A stretch of 64,000 nucleotides of DNA from Paenibacillus sp. HB172176 (GCF_011947265.1 NZ_JAATHD010000002.1:1-64000); one strand, 5' to 3'; counted from the stretch's first letter, positions 41,872 through 52,860 are shown. Notes: generated by a model not told the origin, from the letters alone. Made by a program: numbers and translations.

Positions 41872-43719
41872 CTATCGCTTAAGACTCGCCGCGAGAGCGT
41901 TAAGCTCCGCCATCATGTCCATATACGCGGCGTTGGAGGCGAGGGAAGCGGTATAGCTTCTCCACTCTGATTCGGATATCGCGCCCATGATGAATTTAAG
42001 CTTCATTTGATTGAGCGTGCTGTTAAGCTCGACATATTTGTTCGAGCTGGTAACGCTTTGCGCCTCGGGAAACATCGTAGCCGAATACGACAGCTCGCGC
42101 CACTGCTCTGCGGCTGATTGGTATTGCGCTTGCTGCTCATTGCTCATCGCATCGAGTCGGGAGTTGCCGGCAAGCATGTCGAATCGTCCGAAGAGCCGCT
42201 CTGCTGCTGCCTGATCCTCTTCGCTCCAATCCTCAAGCTCCAACCAACCGTTGTTCTTCGTCATCGCGATGCCTTCACTGTACCAATTCAGCACCTCGTC
42301 CAGAGGCAGCTTGGACATTACGCTCACGATATAGGTTCCGCTTCCTCTCGAATTCCATGGCGCAATCGGCTCGCTGTTGTCATCTGCCCGAACGGAGGAG
42401 AGCGGCAGCCAATCAGCGTTCGCACCGCCTTCATGCGCCGAGAGCGCGGCCGCTTCATCAAGGGTGAGCGCGGCGACCCCTGTCTGCTCCTTCTGCAGCT
42501 TCGCCAGATATTGCGCCTTTGTCTGCACCGAAAATTCCTTATCGATCAAGTTCTCCTCATAGGCGTCGCGAAGCCATTGCAGCGCATGAATCTCTTCGTC
42601 CGAGAGCGCATGGTCGATCGCCTTGCCATTCTCCAGAGAGAATCTTTCGGGCTCTCCTGTGAAGGCTTGTTCAACCCATTGAAAAGTTCCGAGACTTAGT
42701 CCTCCCGCATACCCGGTCAGCGGAATGGTGTCATGCTTGCCGTTGCCATCCGGATCCTTGGCTTCGAAGCTCTCCAGCACCTGCTTCAGCTCATCGAGCG
42801 TTGAGGGCTGCGACAAACCCAAAATATCGAGCCAGTCCTGGCGAACGGCAGGGAACGGGGCGTCATGCGGATCGAACGGACGAGCGATGCCGACCAGACT
42901 TCCATCCGCGAGGCTGCGGCTGCCGATTCGAGCATCAGCCAGCTTTTGCAGCTCGGGGTATCCTTGCAGTCCTTCGCTGAGCTCCATTGTTATCGAGGAA
43001 AGCATATCGTCGGCAAGCTGATTGGCATCCTCGATCAGCATGAGCGAATCCATATCGCCTGCAGCTATTTTCAGAAAGGTCTTGTCGCGGTAATGATCGA
43101 CGCCCGTAAACGATAGATCCGCATCGAGTTTCGTTCTGCTCTTCATATACGCTTTCAATTTGTCTGTTGAGATATCCTCGTCGCCGTCGTTCTTCGTGAA
43201 TACGTTCAGCGGCGTCAGGAGGCTCTGATTGAACACGGTCGCGAGCCTTGAAGCCTCGTCCCAAGACACGGACAATTCGCTCGCTTCCGCAATGAAGCGA
43301 AGGGGAACCCACAGCTTGTCCGATTCCGTGTAGGGAGCCGCCGGCAAATTCTCGACTGTATTGCCGTTCCACTGCGCTTGCTGCTTGCCTTCCCAGAAGA
43401 TGAGAACGGTTCTATCTCTCGTTGCAGTCAGCTTCCGCAATTCGTCATCGTATGTAACGGTATAGCCCAGGCCTTGGAAGAGCTCTAAGGCCGGAACCAT
43501 CATCGTGCTGTTCACGAGCACAGGCGAATCGGACAGGGTTACCTCGATATCCCTGAATTTCAAATGAACATTGGTTACGACATTGGAACTAACGCCGCTT
43601 GCCGCGACGATGCCTCTTGCGCCTGCTTCTCCATGAATGACGACAGGGGACGCGACGAGAGACAAGCATACGGCGAGCGTTCCGCTTAAGACAGCCTTGT
43701 TCTTGACATATTTCCGCAT
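41872..43719 (-). CDS. Secreted fusion: copper-amine-oxidase-N-like domain plus solute-binding domain
   Basis: A 615-residue exported protein. It has an N-terminal signal peptide (SGTLAVCLSLVASPVVIHG) without a lipobox, then a copper-amine-oxidase-N/stalk-like domain of about 110 residues (STMMVPALELFQGLGYTVTYDDE, KLWVPLRFIAEASELSVSWDE), then about 400 residues like family 1 extracellular solute-binding proteins (AFTGEPERFSLENGK, ALQWLRDAYEENLIDKEF). Both parts are common in Paenibacillus, but the fusion is unusual and there is no permease nearby. It diverges from the giant glucan-synthase-like gene. Probably cell-wall associated rather than an importer subunit. Confidence 0.75.
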   Translation of the reverse strand: MRKYVKNKAVLSGTLAVCLSLVASPVVIHGEAGARGIVAASGVSSNVVTNVHLKFRDIEVTLSDSPVLVNSTMMVPALELFQGLGYTVTYDDELRKLTATRDRTVLIFWEGKQQAQWNGNTVENLPAAPYTESDKLWVPLRFIAEASELSVSWDEASRLATVFNQSLLTPLNVFTKNDGDEDISTDKLKAYMKSRTKLDADLSFTGVDHYRDKTFLKIAAGDMDSLMLIEDANQLADDMLSSITMELSEGLQGYPELQKLADARIGSRSLADGSLVGIARPFDPHDAPFPAVRQDWLDILGLSQPSTLDELKQVLESFEAKDPDGNGKHDTIPLTGYAGGLSLGTFQWVEQAFTGEPERFSLENGKAIDHALSDEEIHALQWLRDAYEENLIDKEFSVQTKAQYLAKLQKEQTGVAALTLDEAAALSAHEGGANADWLPLSSVRADDNSEPIAPWNSRGSGTYIVSVMSKLPLDEVLNWYSEGIAMTKNNGWLELEDWSEEDQAAAERLFGRFDMLAGNSRLDAMSNEQQAQYQSAAEQWRELSYSATMFPEAQSVTSSNKYVELNSTLNQMKLKFIMGAISESEWRSYTASLASNAAYMDMMAELNALAASLKR

Positions 43720-43910
43720 AGAACGATCCTCTCTTTCTCCTTCTGAATTACTAGATTAGACGATTTTCAATGGGAAAAAGTTTCATATTTTCCTGCGGAA
43801 AATTAGCAATATTTCCTTCGCCGCACATAAAGTTTGTCGAAACTGGCAATAATTTGATTGTTCCAGACCATGGAATCAACGGTTTTCATAACAATTTTCG
43901 GAGGGAATTC

Positions 43911-46900
43911 ATGGCTATTCATTCAGACGAACTTTGCCGCGAGGCTCGCGAGCAAGCCTTGCAGCATTCCTTCTCCATATCGCGCAAGCAGCCGAGATAC
44001 ATCAAGCAGCATTTCGAAGAGAGCATGAATAGCTTAAGGGACTTTATCCAATCCTTGCAGCAAAATAAATCGAGCTGCGCGCAGCCGGCAGAAGAATGGC
44101 TGCTCGACAATATTGAGTTTATCGAGGAACAGGCTCTCGATGTCGACAGGCAATTGACGGAGCGCATGCTGACCCTGATGCCGCTTCTCAAGAATACCGG
44201 CAGATTGCGCATTGAAGCCGTATGCGAGCTCTATCTGGAGCTTGTTGACGGCGTGTGGAGTGAGGAAACCTTTGTCTCCTTCATCAATGCTTATCAAGAG
44301 ATTGCGGTATTGCAGCATATCGAGATCAGCGTTATCGCTAGCGTGCTGCGCATCGCTCTTATGAACCGAATCGCGAGAATGATGAGAGGGGTGCGCGAAC
44401 GACATGATGCTTGCATCGCCTCGCAGCGTCTCCTCGAGACGATGGGGCCAGGCGGTGTCACGCAAGGACGAATACACAAGGCGCTTGAAGCGTGGGGACA
44501 GAGCTATCCGTTATCCGGTCCCTGGATCGTTCATCTTATCAGCCATCTCAGAGAATGGGCGGGAGATTCGGAAGCCGTGCGGGAATGGCTGCTGTGCAGC
44601 TATGAGAACGGCGCTGAGGACCTGAATCGGATTATTACTTACGAGCATCAGCTTCAAGCGGGCTTTCAGGTAACCGCGGGCAATCTGATCAGCAGCCTGC
44701 GCCAAAATGAACGTAGAGATTGGCAGGGGCTGTTCGAGCGTATCAGCGTGCTGGACCGCAGCCTTCGTCATGCCCAAGCAAGCGATTACGCGCAGCTCGA
44801 TCAGGCAAGCAAGCATGAAGTGCTGACACGAATCGCTCTGCTGTCGAGGAGGATGCGCGTGCCCGAGAGCTTGATCGCAAGCGAGGCCATCAAGCTCTCG
44901 CAAGCTGCGCAAGAGAAATATAATGGAGCTTCTTCTGCCGAGCCGGTTGGCGAGGCAAGAGAGATTACGCCGACGCATGTGAATCCGACGGAACAGTTGA
45001 TGGGATCAGGCGAAATTGAAGCGCTGCCCAGACGGCTGTTCGTGCCGTATTATTTGTTCGATCCCGCCGGAGAGAACGATCTGATTCACGCTCTGCGCAA
45101 ATGCAGCGATCCGAAGCGCATGCCGGCCAATGGCGCAAGGCGGCGTTCGGCAAGCTCTTATCTAACCGCGCTTGCCGGTCTTAGCGCCGTGTTTTTTGTT
45201 TTGGGCATTTTATGGATAGGAACGGGGGAGAGGTTCTCATGGGCGGGCTATATCGCTGTCGGCGCCGCGCTCGTTCTTCCGGCTTGCGAATGGGGCAAGA
45301 CTTGGCTTCACTACGGCATCGAGAGCTTGATTAAGCCGAGAATCCTGCTGCGTTACGACTTCTCCGGGGATATTCCCCGGGAAGCGGCAACAATGGTCGT
45401 CATTCCGGCCATATGGTCCTCCGAGGAGGAGATTGAGGAGCTGGCAGATCGTCTGGAAGTTCATTATCTCGCGAATCGCGATCCGAATATCCATTACGCA
45501 TTGCTTGGCGACTTCACCGATTCGGAGGAAGAGCGTCTGCCGGAGGATGGCCGTTTGGCGGCGCTGGGCATGTCGAGGATGAAGGAGCTTACGGATCGTT
45601 ACGGCGCGAATGGAAGCACCTTTCATTTCATGCAGCGCGCTCGCAAGTGGAATCCATGCGAGAAGGTGTACATGGGCTGGGAGCGCAAGCGGGGCAAGCT
45701 GGTGGAATTCGTCGAACTGCTGAAGGGCAGCGCCACTACCAGCTATGCCTATCGGAGCGGCGATGAGACCGTTCTGCCGAAGATTCGTTATGTCATTACG
45801 CTCGATTGCGACACTCAATTGCCTCTCGGCGCCGCGAAGCGGATGATTGGAACGATTCATCTGCCGTACAACCGGCCGCGGCTGAATAAGGAGCGTACGC
45901 GCGTCGTGGAAGGCTACGGCGTTCTCCAGCCGCGCATCGGCATCAGTCATGACTCGGCAATGCGTTCAAGATTGGCCGAGCTTTGGTCGGAGCCGGGAAT
46001 CGATCCCTATGTGTTCGCCGCGTCAGATCCGTATCAGGACGCGTTGTCCCAAGGCATCTTCACCGGCAAAGGCATCTTCGATGTGGATGTATTCGCCGAG
46101 CTGCTGTGCGAGCGCATACCGGACAACGCGGTGCTCAGTCATGACTTGCTGGAGGGCGGCTTTCTGCGTGCCGCTCAACTGTCGGATATCGAGCTCGTCG
46201 ACGATACGCCTTCGACGTTCATCGCCTTTCAGAAGCGGATGCACAGGTGGGTGCGCGGCGACTGGCAGCTGCTGTGCTGGCTGTATTCCCGCGTCTGCGA
46301 CCGGAGAGGCGTTCTGCGCCGCATCGACCTGTCCATCGTGACGAGATGGCAGATGATCGACAATTTGCGCCGCAGCGTCATGCCAATTGCTTATCTGGTT
46401 CTGTTCGCGCTCTCCTTCACAGTGCTTCCAGGCCCGATCTGGCGCTGGTCGGCGCTGCTGCTCGCGACGATGTTCCTGCCGCTGATCAAGCAGGCCGCCG
46501 CTTCGATTTCGAATCGCGATGCTTCAGGCATGCTGTCGACAACCGCGCATTTGCTGTTGAATCTCATTACGCTCCCCTTCGAATGCGCAGTGCTGCTTAA
46601 TGCGATCGGCAAATCGCTGTATCGGCAGTTCGTAAGCAAACGGCGGTTGCTTGAATGGACCAGCTCGTCGCATATCGAGCGGGAGACGAGCGGCGGAAGC
46701 CGCAGACCCGTCATGCTGCATATGGGCGGCAGCTACGCCCTGATCCTGCTGTTCGCCGCCACGGCAATCCTGAGGTTGGATGCATCCGCCGCGGCGTGGG
46801 GACTTTCCTTCAGCGCCGTATGGGCGCTGTCGCCTGCGGCAGTAAGGTGGCTCGACAAGCCAAGACGCTCCGAGGAATGGTTGCTGGAGCCGCAGGAAGA

Positions 46901-49900
46901 GGCCGAGCTGCATAACCTCGCGCGGCAAATATGGAGCTTCTATGAGGATTTCGCGGGAGCGGAGGATCATTATCTTCCTCCCGATAATGTTCAGCTTGAA
47001 CCGTCGAACGGCGTTGCGCATCGCACGTCGCCGACGAACATCGGCTTCCTGCTTACGGCTGCGCTCGCCGCGAGAGAGTTCGGCTTCATTCAGACTCCGG
47101 AGCTGATCAAGCGCCTGGACCACACGATCGCCACGGTGGAGAAGATGGAGAAGTGGCATGGCCATCTCTACAACTGGTACGATACGACCACACTATCCAC
47201 GCTTCCTCCGGCGTATGTGTCGACGGTCGATTCCGGCAATTTCGTCGCAAGCTTGATGACAGTGAAGGAAGGTCTCGCTCATTGGCTGAAGCTGGATGTT
47301 CGATCCCGCACGGAGCAGAAGGAGCTCGAAGTCTGCGGCCGCGGCTTGCTGGCGCGTATCGAGAAGCTTATAGCGGGAACGAATTTCCGGTCGCTCTACG
47401 ACGACCAGGCGAAACTGTTCGTTCTTGGCTACAATGCCGCCGCCGGACAGAGAGACACCATTCTATATGATCTTCTAGCCTCGGAGGCGCGCCAGACAAG
47501 CTTTGTCGCCATCGCGCTCGGTCAAATTTCCGTCTCGCATTGGATGGCGCTTGGACGCACGGTCAAGCTGCAAGGCAATAGGAAGACGCTTGTCTCCTGG
47601 TCGGGCACCATGTTCGAATATATGATGCCATGGCTCATCATGCGAACCTATCGCAACACCATTTGGGACAACACTTACCGGGGCGTCATTGCTCGGCAAA
47701 TCGAGTATGCGCAAGAGAGGAGCGTGCCTTTCGGCATATCGGAGTCGGGCTATTACGCCTTCGACTTCCAACTGAATTATCAATATCGCGCCTTCGGCGT
47801 GCCTGGGCTGGGCTTCAAGCGGGGACTCGACGAGGATTTGGTCGTCGCTCCTTATGCGACCATTATGGCATTGCCCTATGCGATGAAAGAGGGCTTGAAG
47901 GAGCTAAAGCGGCTCGAGGAGATGGGGGGCCGGGGCGAATACGGGTTCTATGAAGCCGTCGATTTCACGCCGGAACGGATGCCGAACGGCGAAAGCCGCA
48001 AGGTGATTCGAAGCTTCATGGCGCATCATCAGGGCATGAGTTTGCTGACACTGGCCAACATCCTGCTGCCGAACAAGCTGTACGATTATTTCCATCGCGA
48101 CAAACGAGTGAAGTCGGCGGAGCTGCTGCTGATTGAGAAGACGCCGTCGAAGCATATGCTGCTGGAGCGGGAGCTGGCAACAAGAACGGGGAAGGAGCCG
48201 CCGAAGCCGGCTCACGCGGGTCCGTTGCGCGAATTCAATGGGAGCATCACGACGCAGCCCGAGGTGAATGTGCATTCCAACGGGAAATTGACAACCGTTG
48301 TCAGCAATACAGGCAGCGGCTTGATACGTTATGAAGGCATGGCGGTCACGAGGTGGAGAGAAGACGCGGTGCTCGATCCATGGGGCAGCTTTATTTACAT
48401 TCGCGATGCCGTCTCCGAGCAGACCTGGTCGCCGTCGTTCTTGCCGACTCGCGTCGCTTCCGACTCCGAGCGGATATCGTTCCTGCAGGCAAGCACCGTA
48501 TTCGAGCGCAGCGACAACGGAATCGAGACAAAGCTCGAGATTACGGTTCCGCCGGAGCAGAATGCCGATGTACGACTATTGACGCTGTCCAACAAGAGCA
48601 ATGAAGTTCGCATCATAGAAGTGACGACCTTCCTCGAAGCGGCAATGGCTTCGCCCGATGCGGATCGCGCGCATCCGGCCTTCACCAAGCTGTTCGTCCA
48701 GACGGAATACATCGCCGAGCATGCGTGCCTGCTCGCGCGCAAACGACCTCGCAAGGACGGAGAGCCTTCCGTCTGGGCGTATCATACGCTTGCCGCATTC
48801 GGCGAGCACCGCAAAGGCGGACTCGAATACGAGACAGACCGCGCCAGCTTCATCGGCAGGGGACATACGTTAGCCGCGCCGCGGGGCATAAGCGGCAAGC
48901 TGGAGGGAACGGTCGGCTCCGTTGCGGATCCCGCCTTCATCATGCGGCGGCGAATCAGCATCGAGCCTGGCGAGAAGGCGACGCTTGTCGCGATCACCGG
49001 CATCGCCGACTCGAAGGAGACGGCACTGGAGGAGGCCGGCAAGCTGTCCGGCGAGAATCAGGCAGAAGCTGCGCTCCGTCACGCGTGGACGCGCAGTCAG
49101 ATTGAGCTTCAGCACCTGCGAATCACGCCCCAGGAGGCAGCTGTCTATCAGATGCTCGCAGGCCGCGTCTTGTATTCGGCTCCGCTGAAGGAGGAGCAGA
49201 AGAGAGGTATACTGTTGAACAGCAAAGGGCAGCAAGGGCTGTGGGCTTACGGCATATCGGGAGACAGACCGCTTATTCTCGCGCGAATCGACGATGTCAG
49301 CAATCTCGCGTTCATCGGAGGTTTGGTGAAGGGCTTCGCGTATTTGCAGCATCAGGGCTTATCCTTCGATCTGGCAATCTGGAATGAAACGGCGGGAGGC
49401 TATACGCAGGAGCTGAGAGACACGCTGCTTCGGATGATTGAGCAGACGGCAGGCTGGCTCGACGCGTCGAAGGGCAATATTCATGTGATTGCCGGTGAAT
49501 CGCTGCCCGAGGAGGACGAACATCTGCTCTTAACCGTTTCAAGGTATGTGCTGAGCGCCGACGGACCAAGCCTGCGCGCGCAGCTGCAGCTGGCAGGAAC
49601 GGCCGTCGCAAGACATGCGCCGAGGCATATTCGCAAGCTGAAGGCAAGCGACGATAAGGAAATCGAAGCGCGTGAGATGGCGAGAGCAAGCGAGTGGACG
49701 ACCGGTATCAAGGAACAGCTGTTTTTCAATGGGTACGGCGGCTTCGCCAAGGGGGGCAAGGAATATCAAATCGTGCTGCAGGAAGGCATGGATCTGCCCG
49801 CACCCTGGCTGAATGTCATGGCGAATCCGCAATTCGGCTGCACGGTCTCCGAGCTTTACACGGGCTACTCATGGTGGCGCAACAGCCGCGAGTGCAAGCT

Positions 49901-52199
49901 GACGCCATGGTCGAATGATCCCGCGCTGGATCCGCCGGGAGAGGTTTGTTATTTGCGCGATGAACTGACAGGCGAGTATTGGCAAACGGCTCCTTCGCGA
50001 GGTGCTGATCGAATAGGCGTGTACAAAATCTCGCACGGCCAGGGCTATACACGCTACGAACATGACAGTCATGGGTTGCGGCAGGAGATGACTGTCTTCG
50101 TTCCGCTCGAAGAGCCCTTGAAGATTATTCGGCTGAAGCTGAACAATCTGGGGGATGATCGAAGAGAGCTGTCGCTCACGTATTATGCGGAGTGGGTGCT
50201 TGGCGTTAATCGCGAAGGCGCCGCCTCTTACGTGGTAACGGATTATGACGAATATCGGCATACGCTTATTGCCCGCAATACGTATCAGGAAACGTTCCGC
50301 GACGCTACGGCGTTCTTGACGATGCACGCGGAGGGCGGGGGCCAAAGCGGAATAAGCTTCACCTGCGACCGCACCGAATTTCTTGGACGGGCAGGCACCT
50401 GCGAACAGCCTGCAGCGATGGGGCTGGCGCATCTCAGCTGCGAATCGGGCGTTACCCATGACGCTTGCGGAGCGATGCAGCTTCCATTTTCGATCGAAGC
50501 AGGGGGCGAGCGCGTTCTGTACATTTTGCTCGGCTGCGATCAATCTAGGGAAGCGGTGTACGAGATCGCGCGCAAGTACGAGAAACCGGACAATTGCGAG
50601 CAAGCGCTGGAGGAAGTGATGCGGTACTGGGAGGAACTGCTTGGCACGATTCGCGTCTCCACGCCCGCTCCGGCGATGGACGTCATGATGAATCAGTGGC
50701 TGTTATATCAGTCGCTCGCCTGTCGGATCTGGGCAAGATCCGCGTTCTACCAAGCGGGAGGCGCTTTCGGCTATCGGGATCAATTGCAGGATTCCCTGTC
50801 GATGCTTCACAGCATGCCGGAGCTCACCCGCAAGCAGATTATTCTGCATGCTTCTCATCAATATGAGGAAGGCGATGTGCAGCACTGGTGGCATGAAGAG
50901 ACGGAACGGGGCATTCGCACCAAATTCTCGGATGATTTGCTCTGGCTGCCCTATGCGGTCATTCGTTATATCGATCATACGGGCGATGATTCCGTGCTTC
51001 GCGAGACAGCTCCGTATCTGCGCAGCTCGCCGCTCACTGCCGAGGAGCATGAGCGATATGAGGAAACGGTATTGTCAGGTCAAAGCGGGACGATACTGGA
51101 CCACTGTATACGCGCGCTGGATCGCAGCCTTCGCTTCGGCGAGCATGGCTTGCCGCTCATGGGCATCGGTGATTGGAATGACGGCATGAGCATGATCGGT
51201 CCGGAGGGAAGGGGAGAGAGCGTCTGGCTCGGTTGGTTCCAAGGCATCGCGCTGGAGGGCATGGCCGAGCTTTGCGAGCGGCAAGGGGACAAGGTGAGGG
51301 CTTCGCGCTACCGCATCGTTCATAAGGAGCTTGCGGCGGCGCTTAACGAAAACGGGTGGGACGGCAAATGGTTCCGCCGCGCCTTCACCGACAGCGGACA
51401 GTGGCTCGGCACCATTCATAACTCGGAATGCCGGATCGACGCGATTGCCCAGTCCTGGTCGGTCATCTCCGGGATGGCGGAGGAGGACAAGGCGCAGCAA
51501 GCGATGCGTTCCTTCGATCGCGAGCTTGTCAACCACAGTCTGTCGATCGCACATATTCTGACTCCGCCTTTTGACAAGACGGAGCCGAGCCCGGGGTATA
51601 TTCAAGGCTACCCTCCGGGCATACGGGAGAACGGCGGACAATATACGCATGGCGTCATCTGGAGCATCGTCGCCTGGTCGATGCTTGGCGAAGGACGCAA
51701 GGCATTCGAGTTGTTCGATATGTTTAATCCCGTTAATCATACGAAAACGACGGCCGGCGTGAAGACGTATTGCGGCGAGCCTTATGCAGTCGCCGCGGAT
51801 GTATATTCCGAGGAGCCTCTCAAAGGCCATGCGGGATGGACCTGGTATACCGGAGCGGCCGGTTGGCTGTATCAGGCAGGACTGGAATGGATTCTAGGCA
51901 TCCGGCGCAAGGGCGAACGATTGAGCATACGGCCGAGCATTCCGGAGGATTGGCCTGAATTTAGAGTGAGCTATCGATATGGGACAGCGGTTTATCACAT
52001 TCATGTAAAGAATCCACCCGAAGCTCGCGCCCGCGGTGAGGAATCCGAGCTCATCATTAATGGGCGGGAGGCCGACGCTGATGCTTTCGCCAGCGATGGC
52101 CACGGGGTTCTCATTCCGCTGATCGATGACGGCGAGGAGCATCAGATTGAGCTGACCTTGCTGAAGTCAAAGCATGAATTTGCCGAAGCCTCCGTGTAG
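43911..52199 (+). CDS. Cyclic beta-1,2-glucan synthase-like GT84/GH94 protein (2762 aa)
   Basis: A giant multidomain membrane enzyme of the NdvB/Cgs type. Layout: a helical N-terminal region of about 440 residues, then about 90 residues with two spans, a GT84 family-2 glycosyltransferase domain with the D-x-D motif (ITLDCDTQLPLGAAKRMIG) and a QxxRW-like QKRMHRWVRGDWQLL motif, more spans, a glucoamylase-like domain (VSTVDSGNFVASLMTV, FMAHHQGMSLLTLANILL) and a C-terminal GH94 phosphorylase-like part (LLMGIGDWNDGMSMIG, NGGQYTHGVIWSIVAWSML). Known relatives start, extend, cyclise and trim glucan chains. The ATG at 43911 follows CGGAGGGA; the frame's earlier extension to 43770 is unsupported. Confidence 0.9.
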   Translation: MAIHSDELCREAREQALQHSFSISRKQPRYIKQHFEESMNSLRDFIQSLQQNKSSCAQPAEEWLLDNIEFIEEQALDVDRQLTERMLTLMPLLKNTGRLRIEAVCELYLELVDGVWSEETFVSFINAYQEIAVLQHIEISVIASVLRIALMNRIARMMRGVRERHDACIASQRLLETMGPGGVTQGRIHKALEAWGQSYPLSGPWIVHLISHLREWAGDSEAVREWLLCSYENGAEDLNRIITYEHQLQAGFQVTAGNLISSLRQNERRDWQGLFERISVLDRSLRHAQASDYAQLDQASKHEVLTRIALLSRRMRVPESLIASEAIKLSQAAQEKYNGASSAEPVGEAREITPTHVNPTEQLMGSGEIEALPRRLFVPYYLFDPAGENDLIHALRKCSDPKRMPANGARRRSASSYLTALAGLSAVFFVLGILWIGTGERFSWAGYIAVGAALVLPACEWGKTWLHYGIESLIKPRILLRYDFSGDIPREAATMVVIPAIWSSEEEIEELADRLEVHYLANRDPNIHYALLGDFTDSEEERLPEDGRLAALGMSRMKELTDRYGANGSTFHFMQRARKWNPCEKVYMGWERKRGKLVEFVELLKGSATTSYAYRSGDETVLPKIRYVITLDCDTQLPLGAAKRMIGTIHLPYNRPRLNKERTRVVEGYGVLQPRIGISHDSAMRSRLAELWSEPGIDPYVFAASDPYQDALSQGIFTGKGIFDVDVFAELLCERIPDNAVLSHDLLEGGFLRAAQLSDIELVDDTPSTFIAFQKRMHRWVRGDWQLLCWLYSRVCDRRGVLRRIDLSIVTRWQMIDNLRRSVMPIAYLVLFALSFTVLPGPIWRWSALLLATMFLPLIKQAAASISNRDASGMLSTTAHLLLNLITLPFECAVLLNAIGKSLYRQFVSKRRLLEWTSSSHIERETSGGSRRPVMLHMGGSYALILLFAATAILRLDASAAAWGLSFSAVWALSPAAVRWLDKPRRSEEWLLEPQEEAELHNLARQIWSFYEDFAGAEDHYLPPDNVQLEPSNGVAHRTSPTNIGFLLTAALAAREFGFIQTPELIKRLDHTIATVEKMEKWHGHLYNWYDTTTLSTLPPAYVSTVDSGNFVASLMTVKEGLAHWLKLDVRSRTEQKELEVCGRGLLARIEKLIAGTNFRSLYDDQAKLFVLGYNAAAGQRDTILYDLLASEARQTSFVAIALGQISVSHWMALGRTVKLQGNRKTLVSWSGTMFEYMMPWLIMRTYRNTIWDNTYRGVIARQIEYAQERSVPFGISESGYYAFDFQLNYQYRAFGVPGLGFKRGLDEDLVVAPYATIMALPYAMKEGLKELKRLEEMGGRGEYGFYEAVDFTPERMPNGESRKVIRSFMAHHQGMSLLTLANILLPNKLYDYFHRDKRVKSAELLLIEKTPSKHMLLERELATRTGKEPPKPAHAGPLREFNGSITTQPEVNVHSNGKLTTVVSNTGSGLIRYEGMAVTRWREDAVLDPWGSFIYIRDAVSEQTWSPSFLPTRVASDSERISFLQASTVFERSDNGIETKLEITVPPEQNADVRLLTLSNKSNEVRIIEVTTFLEAAMASPDADRAHPAFTKLFVQTEYIAEHACLLARKRPRKDGEPSVWAYHTLAAFGEHRKGGLEYETDRASFIGRGHTLAAPRGISGKLEGTVGSVADPAFIMRRRISIEPGEKATLVAITGIADSKETALEEAGKLSGENQAEAALRHAWTRSQIELQHLRITPQEAAVYQMLAGRVLYSAPLKEEQKRGILLNSKGQQGLWAYGISGDRPLILARIDDVSNLAFIGGLVKGFAYLQHQGLSFDLAIWNETAGGYTQELRDTLLRMIEQTAGWLDASKGNIHVIAGESLPEEDEHLLLTVSRYVLSADGPSLRAQLQLAGTAVARHAPRHIRKLKASDDKEIEAREMARASEWTTGIKEQLFFNGYGGFAKGGKEYQIVLQEGMDLPAPWLNVMANPQFGCTVSELYTGYSWWRNSRECKLTPWSNDPALDPPGEVCYLRDELTGEYWQTAPSRGADRIGVYKISHGQGYTRYEHDSHGLRQEMTVFVPLEEPLKIIRLKLNNLGDDRRELSLTYYAEWVLGVNREGAASYVVTDYDEYRHTLIARNTYQETFRDATAFLTMHAEGGGQSGISFTCDRTEFLGRAGTCEQPAAMGLAHLSCESGVTHDACGAMQLPFSIEAGGERVLYILLGCDQSREAVYEIARKYEKPDNCEQALEEVMRYWEELLGTIRVSTPAPAMDVMMNQWLLYQSLACRIWARSAFYQAGGAFGYRDQLQDSLSMLHSMPELTRKQIILHASHQYEEGDVQHWWHEETERGIRTKFSDDLLWLPYAVIRYIDHTGDDSVLRETAPYLRSSPLTAEEHERYEETVLSGQSGTILDHCIRALDRSLRFGEHGLPLMGIGDWNDGMSMIGPEGRGESVWLGWFQGIALEGMAELCERQGDKVRASRYRIVHKELAAALNENGWDGKWFRRAFTDSGQWLGTIHNSECRIDAIAQSWSVISGMAEEDKAQQAMRSFDRELVNHSLSIAHILTPPFDKTEPSPGYIQGYPPGIRENGGQYTHGVIWSIVAWSMLGEGRKAFELFDMFNPVNHTKTTAGVKTYCGEPYAVAADVYSEEPLKGHAGWTWYTGAAGWLYQAGLEWILGIRRKGERLSIRPSIPEDWPEFRVSYRYGTAVYHIHVKNPPEARARGEESELIINGREADADAFASDGHGVLIPLIDDGEEHQIELTLLKSKHEFAEASV

Positions 52200-52238
52200 C
52201 AGATTTTCCGAGCTTGGCGGCGCTGCTCGAAGAAGCAT

Positions 52239-52274
52239 GGGGCTTTGGGACGGATGAATCCGTAACAAAGCCCC
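52239..52274 (+). terminator. Terminator after the glucan synthase-like gene
   Basis: GGGGCTTTG (52239-52247) pairs with CAAAGCCCC (52266-52274). Inside is GGAC/ATCCGT pairing, and after it a run of T (TTTCATTACTTTTTTT). Confidence 0.8.
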
Positions 52275-52401
52275 GTTTCATTACTTTTTTTACCCGTGTA
52301 CGATCGAGTCGCTGATCTTCCATTCCAATTATGTTATCCTAGTATAAGGAAACAAAAGCTCAATCCATTGCCGCTGAGGCTTGAGCTGCGGGAGGATAGC
52401 T

Positions 52402-52860
52402 ATGAACAAAGAAGAACATGTCATGACGGGTTTCAGGGATTTGTATAACAAGCTTGTCTTGCTTAATAAGGATAAAATGGAAGAAAACCTTAGAGGCTTC
52501 AAGCCTTCTGAGGTGCATTGCATCGAATCGATTGGCAAAAACGTCGACTCCAATGTGACCAAGCTTGCGGAGACCTTCTATATGACTCGCGGCGCCATTA
52601 GCAAATTAACGAAAAAGCTTATCGTAAGAGGTCTTATCGAAAGCTATCAGAAGCCGGACAACAAGAAAGAAATTTATTATCGGCTGACGAAGCAAGGGGA
52701 AACCGTTTTCCATATTCACGAGGAGCTGCACAACGAGTTTCAAGAGCGGGATAAAGCTGTGTTCGAGCAGATCACCGAGTCGCAATTTGACAGCATAATT
52801 AGCTTCGTCGACTTGTATAACAGCCATCTGGATATGGAATTACGGAAGCAGCAAAGGTAA
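52402..52860 (+). CDS. MarR-family transcriptional regulator
   Basis: A 152-residue winged-helix regulator. The recognition helices are in AETFYMTRGAISKLTKKLIVRGLIESY and the wing is DNKKEIYYRLTKQGE. The start ATG 52402 follows GGGAGGAT. The MFS transporter gene it would usually repress lies just downstream but is decayed, so its present target is unclear. Confidence 0.88.
   Translation: MNKEEHVMTGFRDLYNKLVLLNKDKMEENLRGFKPSEVHCIESIGKNVDSNVTKLAETFYMTRGAISKLTKKLIVRGLIESYQKPDNKKEIYYRLTKQGETVFHIHEELHNEFQERDKAVFEQITESQFDSIISFVDLYNSHLDMELRKQQR

Noticed and set aside
44034..52142. Many long antisense frames (for example 51075-51830, 46524-47165) inside the glucan synthase gene
   Set aside because: They are shadows of a GC-biased coding strand, and none shows family motifs or ribosome sites.
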